Translations under genes and position numbers: made by a program
From: Fidelibacterota bacterium
Lineage (GTDB): Bacteria > Fidelibacterota > Fidelibacteria > Fidelibacterales > Fidelibacteraceae
DNA: 10,387 bases
NCBI GenBank assembly: GCA_029931905.1
Contig: JAOZRH010000033.1
Location: forward strand, 1-10,387
Reading direction: 5' to 3'
Shown here: positions 6,665 to 10,387 of the stretch, in pieces
Numbering within the stretch: position 1 is the first letter of the stretch
Layout of the letters: each line of letters begins with the position of its first letter
The notes under the pieces: model-generated
Seen by the model: the letters and a program-made list of their open reading frames with translations, nothing else
What the model was told of the DNA's origin: nothing
Databases searched by the model: none

Positions 6665-8031
6665 ATATAGAATTTCAATTAAATAATAAAAATGAAATGA
6701 TAGAAGTTGACCCGAGTAGAAGATTATTGGATATTCTCAGAGATGATTTTGGATTAACATCTGTGAAGGAAGGTTGTGGCGAAGGTGAATGTGGTGCTTG
6801 TATAATTTTGCTTGACGGAAAGGCGGTGAATTCTTGTTTGCTTTCTGCAGGAATGATTGCGGGGAAAAGTATTTTGACTTTGGAGAAATTTAATGAAACA
6901 GATGAATATAAATTGATTGAAAAATCGTTCTTGGAAGCTGGATCTGTTCAGTGTGGATTTTGTACATCTGGAATGGTGATGTCAACTGCTGGATTGTTAA
7001 ATGTAAATTCTAATCCGAATGAAACCGAGATTAAAGAGGCGCTTTCTGGAAATCTGTGTCGTTGCACTGGTTATCAAATGATTATTGAAGGTGTGAAATT
7101 GGCAGTTGAAAAAATAGAAAAAGAAATCCCTCTCGTTAAGTCGCAAAGTCGTAAAGAAGAAAAAAACAAAGAAGTACCTTCTAAGCAAAATGTAAAATTG
7201 CAAAGGAAATCTTTGGTGGAAATATTAAATATTTTAGATGATAGAGATGTTACAATTATTTCTGGTGGTACAGATTTAATGGTAAAAAATGCTGGCGGGT
7301 CTGGAGTTAAGCCAAAATTTAAAAATGAACCTTTATTTATTGGTGCTTTGGAAGAGTTGAAACAGATAAAATTAATCGACAATGAAATTCACATTGGCTC
7401 TGCCGTAACTTTAAATGAATTGTTGGTAAATGAAAATATTTCGGAGATATTTAAAAAATCAATTTCAGAGATGGCCTCATTTCCCACAAGAAACATTGCA
7501 ACAATCGGAGGAAATATAATCAATGCTTCTCCGGCTGGTGACACGCTTCCTTTTTTATATGCAGTAGATGCAAAATTGGTTTTGAAAAATAAAAATAATG
7601 AACGAATGATTTCGATAAAAGATTTCATTTTAGGTCCAGGAAAAACAATAATAAATTCTAACGAACTATTAACAGAAATAATTATTCCAGCGAAAATTTA
7701 TGATGTGAATTATTATAAAAAAGCTGGTTCACGAAAAGGAATGACACTTTCAAAAGCATCAATGATTGGAATGATCAGCTTTGAAAATAATTTGGTTTCT
7801 GATGTGAGAATTGCATTTGGTGCTGTAGCTTCAACTGTTGTTAGATCAAGAGAATTGGAAGAAAAAATAATAGGAAAAACAAATCAAGAAGCACAAAGTG
7901 TTTATTTTGATATTTGTGGTGAATATGAAAAACTCATTAAACCAATTGATGATAGTCGCTCTTCTAAGAAATATAGGAAAGATGTTTGTTTGAATATGTT
8001 GAGAGATTTTTTTGTAAAGTTTGATAAATAA
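6661..8031 (+). CDS. Xanthine-dehydrogenase-family hydroxylase, fused [2Fe-2S]-FAD subunit
   Basis: This 456-residue fusion carries the two electron-transfer modules of a Mo hydroxylase. The N-terminal plant-ferredoxin-like cluster uses Cys39, Cys44, Cys47 (EGCGEGECGAC) and Cys59. The second, helical [2Fe-2S] domain uses Cys98 and Cys101 (QCGFC) and Cys133 and Cys135 (LCRCTGY). A charged linker at about 150-180 leads to the FAD domain with IISGGTDLMV (199-208) and ATIGGNIINASPAGDTLPFLYA (280-301). It ends with the CO-dehydrogenase-flavoprotein C-terminal domain (KAGSRKGMTLSKAS; SSKKYRKDVCLNML). All eight cluster cysteines are present, so the protein looks functional. It would pass electrons from the Mo site via both clusters to FAD and then to NAD+ or another acceptor. 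The domain order matches the XdhA-type small subunit of two-subunit bacterial xanthine dehydrogenases. It differs from the E. coli ygf locus, where FAD (YgfM) is separate and FeS is fused to Mo (XdhD). It starts inside the preceding stop (ATGA). Confidence 0.94.
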   Translation: MNIEFQLNNKNEMIEVDPSRRLLDILRDDFGLTSVKEGCGEGECGACIILLDGKAVNSCLLSAGMIAGKSILTLEKFNETDEYKLIEKSFLEAGSVQCGFCTSGMVMSTAGLLNVNSNPNETEIKEALSGNLCRCTGYQMIIEGVKLAVEKIEKEIPLVKSQSRKEEKNKEVPSKQNVKLQRKSLVEILNILDDRDVTIISGGTDLMVKNAGGSGVKPKFKNEPLFIGALEELKQIKLIDNEIHIGSAVTLNELLVNENISEIFKKSISEMASFPTRNIATIGGNIINASPAGDTLPFLYAVDAKLVLKNKNNERMISIKDFILGPGKTIINSNELLTEIIIPAKIYDVNYYKKAGSRKGMTLSKASMIGMISFENNLVSDVRIAFGAVASTVVRSRELEEKIIGKTNQEAQSVYFDICGEYEKLIKPIDDSRSSKKYRKDVCLNMLRDFFVKFDK

Positions 8032-8124
8032 TGCCAATCATTCAGAACAAATCTAAAATTATAATTGTTTATATTTAAAATAATTACTATTTTATGTGCA
8101 ATAAAAAAAGATGTAAAAATAACA

Positions 8125-8130
8125 AAAGGA
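8125..8130 (+). promoter_or_regulatory. Ribosome binding site fixing the membrane protein start
   Basis: AAAGGA lies six bases before ATG 8137. It favours that start over the in-frame TTG at 8065, which has no SD and would add 24 residues coded by A/T-rich spacer. Confidence 0.6.
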
Positions 8131-8136
8131 AAAGTT

Positions 8137-8766
8137 ATGAATAATAAAAGAACGATTTTCACGATATTATTTTTTGGTGGACTTTGGGGAATTATTGAGG
8201 CAACTCTTGGATATTTAGTTCATTTTTTACCGACTGGTTTTCCGGGAATGATTATGTTCCCAATTGCATTTTATTTTATGTATTCTTCGTATAAAAATAC
8301 CAACAAACAATCTGCAGTATTTTTTACTGCATTAGTTGCTGGAATAATAAAACTTAGCGATTTGTTTATTCCATTAAAAAGTGCAATGTCTGCAATTAAT
8401 CCAGCAGTTTCGATTGTTTTAGAATCATTAATTGTGTTTGCTTTTATTAAAATCTATTCAGAAAATAGAATATATATTAAATCTGCATTAATGAGTTTTG
8501 GTTGGGTTTTACTTTTTACCTTTTCACAGAAATTTATTTTTCAACCAGCTGAAGGATTATATTTACAACCCATGATGGAAATGATTAGTTTTATAATTCT
8601 CAATACAATTGTAAGTGGATTGTTAATTGGCACATTTTTGAAATTAAAACAAAATACAAATTTTCAAATAGTAAAGTATAATTATAAAAAAGTTAATTTT
8701 GCCACTCCTATTTTACTTTTACTTTTTGCTGTATTTCTTGAGTTGTCGAATTCATTACTATTTTAA
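8137..8766 (+). CDS. Polytopic membrane protein of unknown function
   Basis: From ATG 8137 this is a 209-residue hydrophobic protein with about six to seven membrane segments (roughly residues 7-30, 33-51, 58-76, 88-107, 113-133, 148-169 and 188-207). No signal peptide, nucleotide-binding motif or catalytic motif is visible. The first segment carries a GGLWGIIEATLGYLVHFLP-type motif (Gly-rich with a buried Glu21), followed by PTGFPGMIMFP. Size and topology are compatible with an ECF-transporter substrate-binding (S) component or another small permease, but I do not recognise the family. A spacer of about 105 bases separates it from the hydroxylase genes, and no terminator lies between, so read-through from the operon is likely. 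A weak internal promoter (TTGTTT 8065-8070, 17 bases, TATTTT 8088-8093) is possible. A strong terminator follows it. Its place in the cluster suggests uptake of a purine or other substrate or a cofactor-related solute, which is inference only. Confidence 0.75.
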   Translation: MNNKRTIFTILFFGGLWGIIEATLGYLVHFLPTGFPGMIMFPIAFYFMYSSYKNTNKQSAVFFTALVAGIIKLSDLFIPLKSAMSAINPAVSIVLESLIVFAFIKIYSENRIYIKSALMSFGWVLLFTFSQKFIFQPAEGLYLQPMMEMISFIILNTIVSGLLIGTFLKLKQNTNFQIVKYNYKKVNFATPILLLLFAVFLELSNSLLF

Positions 8767-8793
8767 AAAATTGAAATAATGATATTAAATAAG

Positions 8794-8824
8794 AAATGCC
8801 ATATCTCGAAGATGTGGCATTTTT
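8794..8824 (+). terminator. Intrinsic (Rho-independent) terminator
   Basis: A 13-bp stem pairs 8794-8806 (AAATGCCATATCT) with 8810-8822 (AGATGTGGCATTT), with one T-G wobble and a 3-base loop (CGA). The right arm merges into a run of five T (8820-8824). It lies 27 bases after the membrane protein's stop and closes the first transcription unit. Confidence 0.88.
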
Positions 8825-8861
8825 ATCTTATCTTTAAATGAAATATTACAAAGTATAAATT

Positions 8862-9587
8862 ATGAAATTATTAGAAAAATTAATAAATGAAGTTCCAAAT
8901 ATTCCTGTTGAAGAGGTGATTATTGGTGTTTTTTCTACATTAGTTAAGGCGGGAGAATATGAAGGAGTTGCTAGCACACTTCATTACAATCGTCCACATC
9001 ATAAAGTTAGAAATTCAGGATTTTTGGAAAAATTAACATTAAAAGAATTGGCAAAATTTTCATTATCAGATAATTTGATTGAAGCATCTGTTGGAATGTC
9101 GGCAATAAATGCAGTTGCAGGATTTTCAAGAAATTTTTTTAGTAAAGTAAATGCGAAGAATATTATTCTTGAAAAAGGTAAGGGAAAAAATGTTGGCGTG
9201 GTTGGGCATTTTCCATTTTTGACAGAGTTAAAGAATGAATTTAAACAATTACAAATATTCGAAAAACAACCACAAGAAAACGATTTACCGGAAAGTGCAA
9301 TTCCAAAATATTTACCAGATGCAGATGTTATTGCATTAACGGCAACCTCGATTACCAATCATACCTTTTCGGAATTAATGAAACATATTTCAAAAAAAAG
9401 TTTTGTTGTTATGCTTGGTCCATCAACTCCACTTTCACCAATTTTATTTGACTTTGGAATTGATGTGATTTCCGGAACGATTATTAATGATTATTCAGTA
9501 TTTAGAAAAAATGTAATTCAAGCAACACCAACGAGACATATGAAGGGTAAGGAATTTGTAACAATTTATAAAAAGGATTTTAAATGA
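8862..9587 (+). CDS. DUF4213/DUF364 (putative heavy-metal chelation) domain protein
   Basis: This 241-residue soluble protein has two parts. The N-terminal DUF4213-like region includes a VIIGVFSTLVKA strand-helix and SVGMSAINAVAGF (76-88; the typical 'G.AaiNA' motif). The C-terminal Rossmann-like DUF364 region includes GKNVGVVGHFPFLTEL, the FEKQPQENDLPESAIPKYLP acidic/Pro segment, ADVIALTATSITNHTF and VVMLGPSTPLSPILFDFGIDVISGTIIND. These blocks follow the family consensus closely and in order, and the length is usual. The family's biochemical function is not established; 'heavy-metal chelation' is a domain label based on context. Its stop overlaps the XdhC start by four bases, so the two are co-translated. 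This argues for a role linked to metal-cofactor handling of the hydroxylase (inference). It is the first gene after the terminator, so it needs its own promoter or read-through. No clear SD precedes the ATG at 8862. Confidence 0.85.
   Translation: MKLLEKLINEVPNIPVEEVIIGVFSTLVKAGEYEGVASTLHYNRPHHKVRNSGFLEKLTLKELAKFSLSDNLIEASVGMSAINAVAGFSRNFFSKVNAKNIILEKGKGKNVGVVGHFPFLTELKNEFKQLQIFEKQPQENDLPESAIPKYLPDADVIALTATSITNHTFSELMKHISKKSFVVMLGPSTPLSPILFDFGIDVISGTIINDYSVFRKNVIQATPTRHMKGKEFVTIYKKDFK
9573..9577 (+). promoter_or_regulatory. Ribosome binding site for the XdhC-family gene
   Basis: AAGGA lies six bases before the ATG at 9584, inside the end of the DUF364 gene. It supports coupled initiation at the ATGA overlap. 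Confidence 0.55.
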
Positions 9588-10387
9588 GAACAGAAACATT
9601 AAATAAAGAGATTTACGAATTATATCAAGGCAAAAAATCCGGTGTAATAATAACAGTTGTGAAGACAGAAGGATCCGGTCCATCAAAAACTGGTGCAAAA
9701 ATGATTGTATATCCTACGAGTGAAACACTTGGAACTGTTGGTGGTGGAACTATCGAAAGAATGGCGATTGCAAAGGCAAAAACAATTTTTGAAACAAAAG
9801 AAAATGAGCTTGTAAAATATAATCTTGATGATGAAAATGATGGACAAAAAACAAATATGATTTGCGGTGGAAATGCAACTTTATTTTATGAATATTTTTC
9901 TACAAAAAACCATATTTATATTTTTGGCGCTGGACATATTGGAAAGAAATTAGTTTATCATCTAAAAAATCTCGATTATTTTATTACTGTAATTGATGAT
10001 AGAAAAGATATGTTGGAAGAAGTTGATGGAGCAGATAACAAAATATTTGGTAAATTTAAAGATGTGCTTTTAAACCAAGAAGTTTCTCCAAATGCATATT
10101 TTATTATTGCAACCTATGAACATAATTACGATAGCATAGTTTTAAATAAAATTTATAAATCTAATTGGAATCCAAAATATGTTGGAATGGTTTCGTCGAG
10201 AAGTAAAAAGAAAATAATATTTGATAAATTAAAATCAGAAGTTGATAATCCTGATTTAAGTTATTGTTATTTGCCAGTGGGAGTTGATATTGGTGGCGAT
10301 ACTCCAGCGGAAATTGCAATTTCAATTATAGCAGAAATTCAGGCAATTCGATATGAAAAGGAAGTAAAACATTTGCGGGATAAGTAA
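9584..10387 (+). CDS. xdhC: XdhC/CoxI-family molybdenum hydroxylase maturation factor
   Basis: This 267-residue protein is complete: the TAA stop occupies the last three bases of the window. The N-terminal XdhC/CoxI domain shows GSGPSKTGAKMIV (30-42), GTVGGGTIE (50-58) and NMICGGNATL (91-100; the conserved Cys94 of the 'CGG' motif). The C-terminal Rossmann domain has IFGAGHIGKKL (113-123), VIDDRKDML, ATYEHNYD and the closing signature PVGVDIGGDTPAEIAISIIAEI (231-252). In characterised systems XdhC binds Mo cofactor, promotes its sulfuration and hands it to the apo-hydroxylase. The selenium-related YqeB proteins are a similar family, so either a sulfido or a selenium-type terminal ligand is possible. 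The expected target is the hydroxylase encoded at 4571-8031. It overlaps the DUF364 gene by four bases. Confidence 0.92.
   Translation: MRTETLNKEIYELYQGKKSGVIITVVKTEGSGPSKTGAKMIVYPTSETLGTVGGGTIERMAIAKAKTIFETKENELVKYNLDDENDGQKTNMICGGNATLFYEYFSTKNHIYIFGAGHIGKKLVYHLKNLDYFITVIDDRKDMLEEVDGADNKIFGKFKDVLLNQEVSPNAYFIIATYEHNYDSIVLNKIYKSNWNPKYVGMVSSRSKKKIIFDKLKSEVDNPDLSYCYLPVGVDIGGDTPAEIAISIIAEIQAIRYEKEVKHLRDK

Noticed and set aside
8065..8136. In-frame TTG start giving a 24-residue longer membrane protein
   Set aside because: There is no ribosome binding site before 8065, the added segment is coded by A/T-rich spacer, and AAAGGA sits at proper distance before ATG 8137.
1..10387. Insertion sequences, CRISPR arrays, tRNA/rRNA genes or phage genes
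   Set aside because: No transposase motifs, regularly spaced repeats, tRNA-like cloverleaf or rRNA sequence were seen; almost all the window is filled by metabolic genes.

Overview
This is a strongly AT-rich window that codes on one strand only. It holds nine complete genes, plus the 3' end of a tenth at the left edge, all on the + strand. The genetic code looks standard: TGA serves as a stop, tryptophan is TGG, and one start is GTG. Most genes have recognisable purine-rich Shine-Dalgarno sites (GGAG, GAGGA, AAAGGA, GGAGG). This fits a low-GC bacterium that uses SD-led initiation, probably anaerobic given the pathway. The sequence alone does not settle the phylum.

Layout. Positions 1-266 are the tail of an unrelated, unidentified gene. 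After a short gap with a weak candidate promoter, a tight gene series begins: an M20 amidohydrolase of the YgeY family (403-1635), a knotted carbamoyltransferase of the YgeW family (1660-2652), a threonine-synthase-like PLP enzyme with an N-terminal zinc ribbon (2657-3943), a MocA/YgfJ molybdenum-cofactor cytidylyltransferase (3994-4581), the molybdopterin-binding subunit of a xanthine-dehydrogenase-family hydroxylase (4571-6664), and its fused [2Fe-2S]-FAD subunit (6661-8031). A polytopic membrane protein of unknown function (8137-8766) follows and ends in a clear intrinsic terminator (8794-8824). A second unit then starts: a DUF4213/DUF364 protein (8862-9587) overlapping an XdhC-type maturation factor (9584-10387), whose stop codon is the last three bases of the window.

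How the genes work together. The set matches the core of the ygeWXY/xdh-type locus known from E. coli and gut anaerobes, which has been linked to anaerobic purine (uric acid) breakdown. The two-subunit Mo hydroxylase would oxidise a purine or related N-heterocycle. MocA and XdhC would supply and mature its cofactor. The carbamoyltransferase, M20 hydrolase and PLP enzyme would handle the ureido and amino acid products downstream. The notable difference is that the usual YgeX (2,3-diaminopropionate ammonia-lyase) position is held by a threonine-synthase-type enzyme. ygfK, ssnA and hyuA are not present here. The substrate and exact pathway are inference, while the enzyme families are read directly from motifs.
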